A stretch of DNA of 64,000 bases from Nemertoderma westbladi (GCA_032718475.1 JAUCBJ010006747.1:1-64000); one strand, 5' to 3'. Counted from the first letter of the stretch, positions 1 through 12,640 are shown. Made by a program: numbers and translations. Notes: generated by a model from the sequence alone, not told the origin.

Positions 1-3000
1 TAACGTCACCAGACAAGTTCTGGAATAAATCGGTGCCCATCTCAAATATTAATTATTTAATATTTGCAAATCTAATACGTCAAAATCTGTAAAATTCAGA
101 TCCTTCAACAATTCTAGTCAATTAAGATATCGTAGCATTTACCGATATTCTTAAAAAAGACAATTGTCATAGAATTAAAGATCTTGTGTCCCTAGACATG
201 TTCTAGAATCAAAATATGTCCATTTAATTATCAAATAATAAAATTTCAGGGATTAAATTTAAATTCATGCCTTTAATGAATTTAATAAATTGCCATTTTT
301 ACGCAATTTATAAAGTTCCCAAAATTTCATTAATTAATAGATCAAGGGAGCGGAGATTTATCTTATCATGCGTATGAGTGTACGAAAGTCTCCCAAACAT
401 AGTCAATAGCCGATAAAATTCATAAATTCATGTATAAAACCGAACATTGACTATTAAAGAATACTATTAAATAACATCCCAGATCTGTATGCATTGGAAC
501 TACCCTAATTCTACCGCTAGCTTTGCATAATGTCACCATAGCAACAACCACGCTAGAATTAGAATTGAGTTAACGAACAATAGAAAGCTTGTCCCATTGA
601 ATAGCATAGGGAATAAATAGTGCACTGATAGTATCCAAGGATACATAATAATACAGTGACATTCTGGAAGGCATTGACTAACGGACAAGTGACCCGAGTG
701 TGTGTAATTTGTGACAAGTTGTGTGTGTGGTATTTGTGAGTTTATAGGTGAATGTTACTGCTAAGGTGTGTTTACAGTAGCTAGTCGCAATCGTAAAAGT
801 AACCTAACTCTCCAAGGAAACCTGAAGTACATCTAAGCCTTTGGGACGGACAGTTGAGTGACTTGTGCCGGTTGTCGTTGTCGTTGTGCGGCTACGTCGT
901 TGGCGAAAGTACAGCGGCGACGACACATCGGCGCTGAGGATCTCGTACTGTCCGGGGTTGATTGAGGTAGGCAGCGACGCCCGCTCGCCTAAATATAAAC
1001 TCATTATAATATGGATAAACTCATATATAGCAGATATGACGGAGTTGATAGAAGATGGTCTTGTCATCCTATCGATTTACACAATACGGACTATGTCGAC
1101 TATATATCCTGCCCAGCGGAGTCGGAACCATAAACGGAAATTCGAATGCGAAATTTCTATTCGAAATCGACTCGAAAGAAAAGATACTTAAGAAACAAAT
1201 GGACGCGGTAACTCCAACGTATATTTGGAATTCTTGATAGAAGCATTGTAACAACAAATAAATATCACCCGCGTTTACCCTACCAGACGTGCGTCTTTGG
1301 TATTATTACGATAAATGCCCTAGACCCAACTAATAAACGGAAAGACATAAACATCCACGTAAACCGAAACTTGTTGACGTATCACCTATGCTCACTCGGC
1401 TCGAACGATCCTGGAGTAAACCTACGATCAGAGTCCCGGAATACTCGGTCAAACCTCCTCATTCCTTAGTTGGACCTCAGACCTGCGATCTTGGTGGTGT
1501 CGCGGATCCTCGCGGACTGTATTCACTGTTCAAAGATCTAGTGCTACCCTAACAATTAATCGGTAACACTCCGACAGTAATTTCTAGCTAGCCGCCCATC
1601 TTACCTAGCCGGATTGTGACGCGGACACCTAATATCACTATCCAACCGTATGGTCGTCCACGTTTAACGCGATACAACCCCTCATCAAAGGGAAGGAGAG
1701 CGTTGTACGAAACGAGTTAAACGCTATTTTATAAAGATCAAAAAGGAAACCTGCGTTTGTTCAGATAAACGTAAGTTATCACAGTGAGTCCAATCGATAC
1801 ACGAATTGGCCTTATCTCAATTCGATTGGGAAATCCAGAATCTCTAAGAAGTTATCGAACTTGGACGATCCTATTTTCTGTGAGAGTTTTTGGATGAACG
1901 TATCCAGCTACGAGCGGAGGAAAATCAGCTCGAGGAGAAGCATATCGAAACGGCAGATACCTCGACCACAATCCTACACCTTCTGATGCAATCATATTGC
2001 ACCCTTCACCCAGGAGTTATGGCCCTCCTAGTAAAGTGGCTCCCCCAAAGAGAAAAAGACTCTTGCTAGCCTCAAAAAACTGCGTAAACGCCGTCTGCGT
2101 AAGAAAGACTAACTGTTTAGAGTATCTTTATGTTTTAGAAACTGTGATTTTTATATTTTATAGACTGAAAATCCCATTTTCTGGGAGCGGTGTAAAAGCC
2201 TTTGCTGAATTGCCCCGTTATTTTTATTATCTTTTACATTAAAATACTCTGTAGTTGATTTAATAAGTGTAAGAGACCGTATTATTGCTGTATCGGTGTT
2301 TTTAGAGGATCTAAGACCTATTTCCTCCGTATGTGTACTGTGAAAGGCATATTTTATGATTCTATGGCAATTCGTGACGCAAAGGGGTGATAGCTACTCT
2401 TGAACAGTAGTTACTATGACTACGGTTAACAGCTGACATTCATACGTGTTGATTTCCTTTGTTCTACGGCGTCTCTCAGTTCAGTCAGCCAATTAGAGCG
2501 TTTTTGTGGCTCCTTGTACAGAAAATTTCCGAGAAATGACGCAATGCCTATGTGCAGTGTTTACATTCAGTCCTGAGCCAAAGAAAGAACGGCTTGGAAG
2601 TATTTTGTGCTTTACTGTTTTTTAGTCTTACACTAGTAGGTTTAATTATAAAGGGCATATATCCTTTAACCTAACGACTACTGATGACTGATCATACATC
2701 CTGACTGCTGAAACATTGCAAACTCATAACAATCAGTGTTCAGTTGTTGTTCTATACTGCTATTTACTGTCAGTTCTTCATAATATGGTTGATGAATTAT
2801 TATATTTGGAATAACGATAAATAACCCCGAAACCCAATATTCTTGATCCACTACCGAAGGTAAGAGAGAAAGGTTACCAATAACGATTGTGACTTATGTT
2901 AAAGTGGTTTGAAGTGAATCTAATGTTATTTGATAGACCCTACATGAGTCAGCCTGTGTTCCTTTTATATGTGACTAAAATCAGTGAAGATCGGCAGATT

Positions 3001-3574
3001 AGTGTGCAGTATTGTGCAGCATTGTGTATGAGTGAGTCTGTTAAAGAAGCAATTCCTAAAGAATGCGCCATATATGTGAATTATAATTAAGCCATATCGT
3101 TGTGAGTAGTTTAAGTCATAACTCTGTTTATATAGATAAAGCGCCACGTCCTAAAGGAACTGTTAATATTCCCGAAGGTGAATAATATTGTCAGAGATTA
3201 TATAATACTGTCAGTCGAATAATACATTAGGCTTACATAGCAATAAAATTAAACCGTCGAACCCAATCTCCCGGGAATATCCAGCGGGTGAATGGTCGCG
3301 CACGGATTGGTTTCGACTAGTGTAGTGAATCAAATACTTGTCATAGACTAAAAACTGATTTAATATCTAGAAGACATCTTAATTTGGTGGGTTAAACTGC
3401 CAAAGGTCTGAAAGCGCGAACAATCATGTAATTAGAAGCTAATTAATAAACAATTATTTAAAAGTAACAATTAAAACTGAATCTCACTTAAAAACAATTA
3501 CCTCTTTCTACAGTAGCATAACTTATCATCCCAGTAGTTTATTTAAACATATTTAAGTACCGGAAGTTATTCTC
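1..3574. other. 5' flank, mostly non-coding
   Basis: No convincing gene is visible in this stretch. Short open frames at 865-1191 and 1055-1237 have low-complexity or uninformative translations. Around 1890-2070 the plus strand has one open stretch rich in Glu, Arg, Gln and Leu, like a coiled-coil gag fragment, but it matches no family I can name and ends at a stop. About 2.9-3.57 kb lies directly before the F-box gene and probably includes its promoter and 5' UTR. No splice-supported exon could be assigned. Confidence 0.5.
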
Positions 3575-5029
3575 ATGATGGGAGATCAACATGGCCCTTC
3601 CAGAAAACAGTCTTCACTGAAGCGACATCTCCCTTGTGCATCAGATAGTGAGAGCGACAACGGCTTAGGACATAAACGTTATATCCCCGGTGGTGATAGC
3701 GAAGATGAAGTCATTGAGATCTCCAAAGAACTGCCAGATAACGAAGGGTCAACATCAACCCGATACCCTGATTGGGCAGCACTTCCACACGAACTTATTT
3801 CTAATTTGTTCAGCTATTTACCAGAATGCGAACGGTTGTCAGCCGGCGGAACTTGTCTCAAATGGAATGAGGCCCAGAAAGATGCGGGGCTTTGGAGAAC
3901 GAGAGATATTGCCATCAGTGGAGAACGGCATCACGATAAGAAAGAGATTGAAGTATTTAGACAATACGGAGTTCATATGGAAAAAGTTGCAATCCGTTGC
4001 TATGGGAGGCTAAGCAATAGACAACAGATGTTATGGCACCTCAGCCAATCAGTGGATCATCTTAAGGTATCCCAGCTAAAACAATTCCGTCTATGGATGG
4101 CTTCCCTCGGTATCTATGACACAACAATATCGCAGCATTTAAATGAATTCTTCCGGTCACAGAAAGAGTTAGAAGACGTGACACTAATAGATTTGCAAGT
4201 AAAGCCTTTAATTGACGGTGTTCGATTAATAGAAAGTTTGGTGAGACACAACCGCGGATCTTTAAGGAAGATCATAATCGAGGAATTAATTCATCCATCT
4301 GCCGCATCTACTGCGAGGCCCATATCATCTGCTATGGGACCGCTCACTTCATTGAAGGCGTTGACGAACCTGAATATCAATTATAACTACTTGAATCCAG
4401 ATATATTAGAAAGAATTCTGACTAACAGTCCCCATCTAATATTATTGGTACTCCGCCTAGATCTGACTAGATCTGATAATGTTTTACCTGTTGCTGATAA
4501 TAACAACAGCCCGTGGAGAAAAGCCAACCCCGAGCTCTCGGTTTATATGCTGTTCTACTTCGAGACAGTTGACGTTCATTCGCTGATTCGCTTGATAAAA
4601 GGACGACCTCCTCTGACGAATTTCTATTTATTTGTACCTTGGATGGAAACAGTCGACGGCATATCTATACTATTCCGCTATCTAGGTGATCACATGGACC
4701 AATGTCTGAAAGAGTTGGTAATGGAGTGCGGACAGGATGAAGAAATACGTGTTGACTTCGTTTCGATGGTAAGAGATTGTAAGAAGCTAGAGAGCATCAC
4801 AATTACGATGTCTCTCAAAATTGAAGTTGTAACTGATATCTGTGAGCTGAAGTTCCAGCAAGAAATTATTCCAGAATTAAAGAAGTGTCACATCGCCTTC
4901 ACGGGTGTGGATAATGGGGTTGAATTGAGTATCCTGAACCGTCAATGGAATGATAAGATAAAAGCTAGCGGAGTTGATTTCCGTTTCAATAAGTTCGGAG
5001 ATCCTATGGAGATGGTCACTGTCGGTTAA
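3575..5029 (+). CDS. F-box protein with leucine-rich-repeat-like C-terminus
   Basis: A 484-aa intact single-exon ORF starting ATG-ATG. Residues 1-60 are polar and acidic (Ser/Asp/Glu-rich, with a short basic patch) and probably disordered. Residues about 66-112 form an F-box: 'WAALPHELISNLFSYLP' followed by a Cys-Lys-Trp stretch and 'DAGLWR'. The remaining ~370 residues contain periodic leucine-rich segments such as 'LTNLNINYNYLNPDILERIL', consistent with a degenerate leucine-rich-repeat solenoid. F-box proteins bind SKP1 and carry substrates to SCF (CUL1) ubiquitin ligases in nucleus or cytosol; the solenoid would hold the substrate. The architecture resembles FBXL/FBXO33/FBXO39-type proteins, but I cannot assign an orthologue. 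It is the only intact conventional gene in the first 50 kb. Absence of introns could reflect a retrocopy, though no poly-A tail or target duplication is evident. Confidence 0.82.
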   Translation: MMGDQHGPSRKQSSLKRHLPCASDSESDNGLGHKRYIPGGDSEDEVIEISKELPDNEGSTSTRYPDWAALPHELISNLFSYLPECERLSAGGTCLKWNEAQKDAGLWRTRDIAISGERHHDKKEIEVFRQYGVHMEKVAIRCYGRLSNRQQMLWHLSQSVDHLKVSQLKQFRLWMASLGIYDTTISQHLNEFFRSQKELEDVTLIDLQVKPLIDGVRLIESLVRHNRGSLRKIIIEELIHPSAASTARPISSAMGPLTSLKALTNLNINYNYLNPDILERILTNSPHLILLVLRLDLTRSDNVLPVADNNNSPWRKANPELSVYMLFYFETVDVHSLIRLIKGRPPLTNFYLFVPWMETVDGISILFRYLGDHMDQCLKELVMECGQDEEIRVDFVSMVRDCKKLESITITMSLKIEVVTDICELKFQQEIIPELKKCHIAFTGVDNGVELSILNRQWNDKIKASGVDFRFNKFGDPMEMVTVG

Positions 5030-6928
5030 TTAGAAGATACTGGAGCTGAATGTCTTGGATGGTTAAATACAAGACGCTCACTAATTCACGCTCGCCGATT
5101 AGCTAATAATTATTAATCGTGTTTATATATTGTATATTCTTACATTATTGGTAACAAGTAACTAAAAATAGAGTCCTGCAATATTTTATATATTTATATA
5201 TATATTTGATACAGCACAACCCCCCCCCCCCCCCTCCCCACACATCACACTGTTATTTTCTTCTGATTGTGCTTGGCAATTATATTAAGATGACCTTGAT
5301 GAAAGTTACTCGTTTACAAAACATTGGGGTTCTAAAAACTGCTTAAATTAATAAGGTAACTATTTCATAGCATGAATCATTTTTTTTAATGTTTGTATTA
5401 ATTATGTACACTTGTACTGTACAGTCGGTCTATATTATTAGCATCAACTTTATAATGGAGAGCTTGACCTTCCTACTTGAATAATTCATAAGAAAATTTG
5501 TTGATTCTTTAATCCTAAGGCATCTAAAATTGGGATGTACCACTAAAGTTAGAGGCGGAGTAGCGTTACTATTAACTTCTAGTGCGACTTGGTGTTGTTT
5601 CAATACTCGCAGGGCAAGGGAACACGTTCGTGGGGCCTTCGCGCAGCACGAGGCCCAGTTATTAGATACAAATTAAAATTGAGCGACTGTATCACAAAAT
5701 CAGGTTTTGAGAAATTTACCCACACCACCAATCAATCAAAGAAAGGGGGACAGTACGTGTTCACCCCTTTTAATCCCCCCCCCACCCTTCTCAACCACCA
5801 ATACATAACCGCGACATCTACCACCCACGGAAGGGTAGCACGAACTTATTTCCAATCGCACGTTAAATATGCAAAGCTAGGTGGTTTATAGGAATATAAT
5901 AAACGCAGTACTCGTTTTCATCATAAGCCTCTTTGCGTTCGTCCTGTTTTGTATTTAAATATATTTCTTAAACGCAGGCTAGGACGATCTTTATAATAAT
6001 AATAACTAGGGATGCGATCAATATGTGAAGCCAGGTGGTTTATATAATAATTTAGTCAACGCAGTACTCGTCTTCATTATATGCCTCGTCGCTTGTCCGG
6101 TTTTGTCATAAAATATTTTTCCTAAACGCAGACTGACGATCTTTATACACCATGTCCCAGAATATAGTGTCGTAATTCAGTGACACGGCCCCCCCCCCCC
6201 CTAATTTTTCTACAAAATCTTAATGAGATTGCATGAAATTTAAAACAGAGATAGTTCCACCTCCCGACCACTGAGTGGGTGAGCCAGAATTTTTATTTTT
6301 GCTTTCAATCTTTAGCTACAAGCGTTTAAAAACAGTGTCTCCGGCGATATTACACCAGTTGTACTGCAGTTATTCTTCTACCTTATAGCAGTTTGTTGGT
6401 ACCAATGGAAAGCTGACCATGCCAGGATTCCAAATATGTACAAATATTTGAATTTGGTTGGGAAATAGCTGAGATATGGGCGTTCGAAAGTTGCATGTAT
6501 TTTCACCTCCAATGGGCTATTTTATTCTATTTTATAAATACACAGAATTCTGGAATATTTTATTTATATTCAAAAAACAGCAGCGCAAGTTCTGACTATC
6601 AAGGTATACTACAGATAATTGGTTTCCTCCGTTTAACTTGCATTTGTATTACTAATGCATTACTTATGAAATAAATAAAATATTGTTTTAGTGACTGTTT
6701 CAGTTCTAGTGACTGCGATTAGTTGTATATATGGATAAGTTCATCAATAATTTTTCATATGGATTTAAGTTCTCAATAATTTTGCATATGGATTTAAGTT
6801 CATCAATAATATTCCTAAACAATACAATGTTAAAGTGAATTATTAATTGGAGTTCAGATCGCCAATAAGTTGATATAACGTAACAAATTTTCGTACACCA
6901 TTTAAATATATTCAATTAGACATTTGCC

Positions 6929-6959
<31 letters not shown>

Positions 6960-7445
6960 TTTTTTATATGACTACTGTAATATTCTTTAATAAACGATTT
7001 CTTATATTACAACCTTTAAATATTGTATGAATTGCATTTAGTAACATAATATTTATTTAGTAGGTAGTTAATTTAGCACAAATGTTATAAAGTTATTATA
7101 AAGTTCGAATTAATGTCGGAAACCAGGGAACTTCCACGTCCTCTACATCCATCAGATGTCAGTGTCCGCATTGATTGGCCATGAGAATGGCTGCCTCTCG
7201 CGCAGCGGACTGGTCCATGGCGAGCGGTGCTTAGTTATAGAGTTAGTTATGCCAAGATAATACTTCTGTAATAGGCTGATAGGCTGGTGTGGTGTTGGTG
7301 TGGATAGCTTATACTATTTATATTAATCTATTGTTGTTATTGGATGTTAATTGTAATTGTGATTCGGTTATTGATGGGTTGTTGAACCTCGGAGACCACC
7401 TCAGAGACACATTAGGCGAGCACGGGGGAGAGCGAAGCTCATTTC
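5030..7445. other. Intergenic, with homopolymer tracts and a ~130-bp degenerate duplication
   Basis: No gene is supported. The stretch holds poly-C tracts near 5220 and 6190. A degenerate tandem duplication of about 130 bp has copies near 5875-6000 and 6030-6150, both containing 'gtggtttata', 'cgcagtactcg' and 'aaacgcag'. The 100-aa open frame at 5589-5891 covers part of this repeat and looks accidental. Confidence 0.5.
6929..6955. repeat. Poly-G tract, 27 G
   Basis: An uninterrupted run of 27 guanines, the longest homopolymer in the window. It is one of about ten long G or C tracts scattered along the sequence. Confidence 0.95.
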
Positions 7446-7448
7446 CCG

Positions 7449-8318
7449 AACGAACCCAGTGGACGCACTCCGAATAAGGTGTCTCGAGCTTCTCCCGACG
7501 AACCCAGCGGACGCACTCCGAATAAGGTGTCTCGAGCTTCTCCCGACGAACCCAGTGGACGCACTCCGAATAAGGTGTCTCGAGCTTCTCCCGACGAACC
7601 CAGCGGACGCACTCCGAATAAGGTGTCTCGAGCTTCTCCCGACGAACCCAGCGGACGCACTCCAAATAAGGTGTCTCGAGCTTCTCCCGACGAACCCAGC
7701 GGACGCACTCCGAATAAGGTGTCTCGAGCTTCTCCCGACGTACCAAGCGGACGCACTCCGAATAAGGTGTCTCGAGCTTCTCCCGACGAACCCAGCGGAC
7801 GCACTCCGAATAAGGTGTCTCGCGCTTCTCCCGACGTACCCAGCGGACGCACTCCGAATAAGGTGTCTCGAGCTTCTCCCGACGTACCAAGCGGACGCAC
7901 TCCGAATAAGGTGTCTCGAGCTTCTCCCGACGAACCCAGCGGACGCACTCCGAATAAGGTGTCTCGCGCTTCTCCCGACGTACCCAGCGGACGCACTCCG
8001 AATAAGGTGTCTCGCGCTTCTCCCGACGAACCCAGCGGACGCACTCCGAATAAGGTGTCTCGCGCTTCTCCCGACGAACCCAGCGGACGCACTCCAAATA
8101 AGGTGTCTCGAGCTTCTCCCGACGAACCCAGCGGACGCACTCCGAATAAGGTGTCTCGAGCTTCTCCCGACGTACCAAGCGGACGCACTCCGAATAAGGT
8201 GTCTCGAGCTTCTCCCGACGAACCCAGCGGACGCACTCCGAATAAGGTGTCTCGCGCTTCTCCCGACGTACCCAGCGGACGCACTCCGAATAAGGTGTCT
8301 CGAGCTTCTCCGACAGGA
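7449..8318. repeat. 48-bp minisatellite, about 18 copies
   Basis: Tandem copies of a 48-bp unit containing 'cggacgcactccgaataagg' and 'tgtctcgagcttctccc'. Copies differ at a few fixed positions (gaaccc/gtaccc/gtacca; cgagct/cgcgct; ccgaat/ccaaat), giving higher-order variants. Because 48 is a multiple of 3, frames stay open through the array on both strands, giving five overlapping ORFs of 281-361 codons. These are artefacts of the repeat and not annotated as genes. Confidence 0.95.
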
Positions 8319-9045
8319 GGATACCAAGGCGCTTATTAAACTGGGACGTCGCCGTGGAGAGTCGGGGAGAAGAGAGGCGTGAAAGTGGCAAGCTCGATCT
8401 CACGTACCGCTCCTTGCAGTGGTTGCTCTTGCGGGCCTCATGGTGTAGGTGGGCAGACTTGAGGGTCTTAAGACTTAGACACTATATTCCAGGACATAAT
8501 AAGTATGAATAATATGTGTGAAAGAGGAAAGATAAACAATTGTGAGAGTAAATTAATAATGAAAGGGGAAATATGGAATTTAATTATTTTTTTGGTTCAC
8601 TCGAGTCATGCTACCCCAATATAAATATCATAAATCTATTCTGCTTCAATATCAAGAGGCCAGATCTTCCAATTATCATACAGTATGCTTGTTTGTGGTC
8701 AGGATAGGTTCACTTTTTTCGAAATGGGTTAGTAATTCATAATTTATTCAATTATGAGAATACAACATTAATAATTGTTAATTGACATATGATATTACGG
8801 TGGCTGATTGCGGCCAAATATTTAAATTTTGTAATGTATTTCATCCGGGTAAAAAAAAGTTATCACATCACCCATTTATGGTGAGTTATCACCCTTTATA
8901 TAGCATTATAAAATCGATCAACCAAATCCACTATATCAACATACATGGCTTTCTAATAAATGATAAAATGCAGTTTGAAATGTTGATAGACTAGCTTTCT
9001 CCCATAGAATGACGGCCTGTCCAAATTCCTATTATTGTATTAGTT
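8319..9045. other. Intergenic spacer
   Basis: No supported gene. A 70-codon frame at 8782-8994 begins at TTG and has no recognisable features. Ends in a short (ctaa)n run at 9046-9065 that adjoins the LTR-like segment. Confidence 0.45.
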
Positions 9046-9430
9046 TGCTAACTAACTAACTAACTAAAACTGAGAGACAAAATCTGGGTCGCTTTGCCCT
9101 CACAACCTTAATGATGACCGGTCCCCGGTCCTAGACTTCAATCAGCCCGACCCACAGTCACTAGCCTTGCCGGTCTAGCTACGCCTTCCTTTAGCCCTGC
9201 ATGCTAAAGCGAGCTGTTACCGTAACTGCGTAATAAAACATCAAACAGTCAGATAGTCTCGAAGAAACAAAGAATTGGTTGAGATTTATTACATTGTAGT
9301 GAATATAATTAACAATCAGAATAAATCAAGAATCAGTCCAAGCAATAATCAATTGCAAAGTCATATTTTTAGCAGAAAAGCAGCAAATTTAAAGTCCAAC
9401 GGAAGTGCAAATTCAACAAATTCAAGATGG
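9046..9430 (-). mobile_element. LTR-like end of a minus-strand BEL/Pao relic (putative)
   Basis: Non-coding segment directly downstream, in minus sense, of the BEL/Pao protease fragment. It shares a loose layout with a segment at about 37.2-37.75 kb: an 'agacaaaa' start, CCC-rich stretches, and a 'ttagccct...atgctaa' block followed by AT-rich sequence. I interpret it as the 3' LTR or 3' end of the element. A matching 5' LTR was not located. Confidence 0.35.
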
Positions 9431-10229
9431 CTAACACAAAACTAACAAGAATGACGCAATGTCTATTATTCTCACATGATCGGTCAGATCCAGGGTTCTC
9501 CCAGCTGGGCTCTTGACCAACCAGTGAGCAGAAATGCATAATCGCCCTAAATTAATTTGATCACTTTCGGTTTGGTCAGGGGTAGTCAAGACGTCCTCTT
9601 CTGTCTCTATGATCTCATTGCAAAGTTGGATCACTAAATTGCAAGTGTCAGGGTCTGTACTTGTCGGACCTTTTCGTTCTAATAGAGTTTTCGGGGAAGG
9701 CCCGGTACAGAACCATCCCACTCTCGTCCGACAGGCGTAGGCTGACATTGTTTCCGGATGTCTGGGTCATTTCCCCAGAATTTCTAAGGCCTCGGGTACA
9801 TTTTGGCCTATCAACATCTGTACGCCTGGGTAGTCTGGGGTGAAACGGGGAATATTATGATTACATACAAGGGCGTCATCATCCCAGTCGTAGGCCTTGG
9901 CTTGACTTTTGGCAAAATTCCTGATGACAACCATTTTGATGTTAGAGATCCTATCCCGGCCACTGGTATCTTGCGGGGTGGACAGGGTCGCCTCATAATA
10001 TTTTGTCTCAATGGTAGATTGCCAACGTTTCATTATCCCAGATAATGTTAGTTTCATGTTCCCTGGCGAACAAGGATTCGGCTAACTCTGCGTCTATGAA
10101 CGTGCCCGTACTTCCTGTGTCCATTAAGGCATTTACCACAACGCTACTACTGTACTTCCCGGACTCTCTGACTTTCTGACTCTCTGACTCCGGCATCCTA
10201 AAATGACCGGGTGTTGGGATTGTTCTCAA
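9431..10229 (-). pseudogene. BEL/Pao aspartic protease (peptidase A17-like) remnant
   Basis: Three overlapping minus-strand frames carry consecutive pieces of one protein. The first (10229-10008) has the aspartic-protease active-site signature 'ALMDTGSTGTFID'. The second (10057-9767) has 'YPGVQMLIGQN', the characteristic second half of Pao-type proteases (family consensus V-x-L-L-I-G). The third (9748-9431) begins with 'CRTRVGWFCTGP', matching the A-x-R-T-x-x-G-W-x-x-x-G-P linker before reverse transcriptase. At least two frameshifts separate the pieces, so no functional protein is possible. In an intact element this enzyme cleaves the Gag-Pol polyprotein. Confidence 0.7.
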
Positions 10230-10989
10230 TTTTGAGACAATCTTCTGCTACGGGTTCCTCATAGGTAAAGGCTTCATACACACGGACATGGTTACAGCAT
10301 TCATCGTCGTCGGTAAACTCTCCAGGGTAGAATGCATCCGGTCCTTCATCGGATGAGTCTGTCTCACAATCGGTGAAGTGTACACGTTGGTCTATCTCTC
10401 CCTTTGGGGCCTGGTCTAGGTGAAGCAAAGGGTGATGGGAGCCCTGACACACCAGACACGTTTTTACGTTTATTAGTCTACACTTACGTCGCAAATGTAC
10501 CGGTCTAAGACACAAGAAGCATGTCGACAAGTCAAAAGTCATCTGTCGTCTCTCCTTTAGTGTATTTTTTAAGAGGGCGTTGCATTTCGCAAGTGGATCT
10601 ATTTTACAAAGCCCAGGGCACTTAAGTTTGGTGGTGACGCTTGTCATTGTATTATAGGTCTTTGTGGTCGTCTTACGGTTATCCACATATGCTTTCTTGG
10701 GGGTGCTATTAGCCTTGGGAGGAGGTGTCATCCTATTTGGTTTGCCTTGGCCGCTGTAATTATTCTCACCTCTGGAGTTTATGTCACCGTAATATATGCT
10801 TTCGCATCCCTCTGTGTCTGAACCAGAGTGATCAGAGAGACACTCTTCATAGTTGGTGACATAAGCGTATCGCTTCTTGGTTGCTGTCTTGTCAGTGTTT
10901 TTTGTGTCCGAATGGGTGCTTCTTTCCCGGTTCACTGTGATAAGATACGTGGAGGTCTCAGCCTTCAGGAAACCTCTAAACGAGTCCAT
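10198..10989 (-). pseudogene. BEL/Pao gag segment with zinc knuckles
   Basis: A 263-codon frame, Ser/Thr/Asp-rich at its start. It contains two adjacent Cys/His clusters: 'CFLCLRPVHLRRKC' (C-x2-C-x4-H-x4-C, a CCHC knuckle) and 'CLVCQGSHHPLLH'. The paired arrangement is typical of BEL/Pao gag nucleocapsid, which binds the element's RNA. It overlaps the start of the protease frame at 10229, as expected for gag-pol continuity, but is cut from upstream gag by frame breaks. Confidence 0.65.
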
Positions 10990-11119
10990 ATTGGGGAAAC
11001 ATCCATGTTTAAGTTTGTAATTGTAAGTGTATCAATCCCATCTGGTCCCAGTGGAGCCCTTTGGAAGCGCACTGGAAACGAACTGTACTGTCATGGTTGT
11101 ATCGTACACTTGTTTCTGT

Positions 11120-11460
11120 CCTAGCCAATCAAGCTGGCGACAAATTTCCTCTACTTCATCTTTGAACTCTTTCAATCCCGTTTTGAGTGGATCTATTTTT
11201 AGAGATTAATCTGTCATACATGTTGCGTGCCAAGCTTTCTTCATTGCCACACTGCTCCTTTAGAGTATCCCTAAACAGTATTGATGCCGTCTACATGATG
11301 CCATCTGTTTAGGGGGTCCTTCCAGGCAACATTATTAAATATATAAGCTTCTCACGTTCACTCAATGGCGATTCTAGAATACTGTCTTTGCAGAACTCTG
11401 CAAAGGGTAACCATTTCAGTTCGTCGCCATCAAACTTTAAAATTTGACATGAGGAGACGC
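11120..11460 (-). pseudogene. DUF1759 gag capsid remnant
   Basis: The minus strand reads 'LKFDGDELKWLPFAEFC' and 'ESPLSEREKLIYL', matching the conserved core of DUF1759, the capsid-like domain of Pao retrotransposon gag. The frame breaks soon after. It lies between the gag N-terminus and the zinc-knuckle segment, in the expected order. Confidence 0.6.
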
Positions 11461-12029
11461 ACTGTCAGGCTTCGTTTCTAGCCATATGTCTGGTGAGGTC
11501 GGTTTGGACTGCCGAAGAATTTAATAAAAGGTCGGTTAGATATGAACTTTGGTCATTCTGATGTACTGTATTCTTGGCATGAATACCACTCACATCAGAG
11601 GCACGTTTTAAAATTTGTACACCCTACAACGCAGCGTGTGAGTCGACTTTCTTATTGGTCAAGGCAAGATGGTCTTGTATCAAGGCCATTTGTTGCTCTA
11701 AGTCATCAGTTCTTTGTAATAAAGAATTGTTTTTTTGTGATAAGGAATCATTTCTTTGTAATAGAGAATCAATGATTTTATTTATTAATCAAGCACATTA
11801 AGTAAAAACCTTACCGGGAGGTATGTCAGTGCCAAAGTATGTAAAAAACTAAAAAGCAACAAGACCTAGATGTTGCATGCAATCAGTGATCAGCTGACAG
11901 CAGCCAGCTGATTGGTAGGTTTCGCCCCGCAACTGAAGGCATTCTCAGGAGGCCAAGCCTGGAAATGTAGAGAGAGTTTCCCAAAGGGGGACGGAACAGG
12001 TAACGAAATGAAGATATGTCTGTACTGTA

Positions 12030-12640
12030 ACTAACCACTGGGAAGCAGCACTGTAAACTTGCGCCAGTCACGTTTCTGCTTGTTGATAATCGGCTTGCGT
12101 GTTTGGATGTAATACATTTCGAGCTTTTGCAAGACTGGCCGCAATTGTGTCTAGCAATTACACTGAAATGATTAAACAATTCACGCCAGTAAGTAAGCCA
12201 ACGTGTATTGGGCTCGCCGCGGTGCGTCATGATGTGGTTGTGCAGTCTTACCCTGTTCGCTCCCATCATTGGCTGTCCCATCCTGGTGCTGTCTAAGGCG
12301 TTTAAACAAGTGTTGGATGGTGTGTCCAATATATTCCCCCTTACAAGAGGGACAAGAGAAAAAGTAAACGACGTTAGACGCAAGGATTTCCGAGATGGGA
12401 ATTACTGGCGCAGTTTAGATGTTGTAAAAACAAACCGAACTGGCTGTGTGCAAGACCTGGGTATAAGACCACGTAACTTTCGAACAAACAGATCAGTTGC
12501 CCGACCTCGGTACTCGAACTTACAGATAATAGGCTTGGAATCATCACTGACATACCTACCGGTAAGGTTTTTTCTAACGGAGGTGCATAGGCCTCTGGAG
12601 GTGAACGAGGGTCACCTTGGGGGAATGCTTTTCCTGGGAT
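12030..12640 (-). pseudogene. Penelope-like element C-terminus with GIY-YIG endonuclease (relic)
   Basis: Minus-strand translation, crossing at least one stop, shows the linker 'PVRFVFTTSKLRQ' typical of Penelope-like elements. It is followed by 'YFFSCPSCKGEYIGHT', corresponding to the GIY-YIG core with Cys pair and Y-I-G, and further on by 'LEMYYIQTRKPIINKQ', the conserved helix and Asn near the end of such domains. GIY-YIG endonucleases nick target DNA for Penelope insertion. Only this C-terminal part remains; no upstream reverse transcriptase was found. It interrupts the BEL/Pao gag, so it either inserted there or was joined by rearrangement. Confidence 0.6.

Noticed and set aside
865..1191. 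108-codon ORF at 865-1191
   Set aside because: Begins with a poly-Val run from a (gtt/gtc)n stretch and shows no conserved features; overlapping opposite-strand frames are equally open.
7318..8403. Long ORFs on both strands in the 48-bp repeat
   Set aside because: Unit length is a multiple of 3, so frames stay open by arithmetic. Translations are pure repeats and flanks are non-coding.
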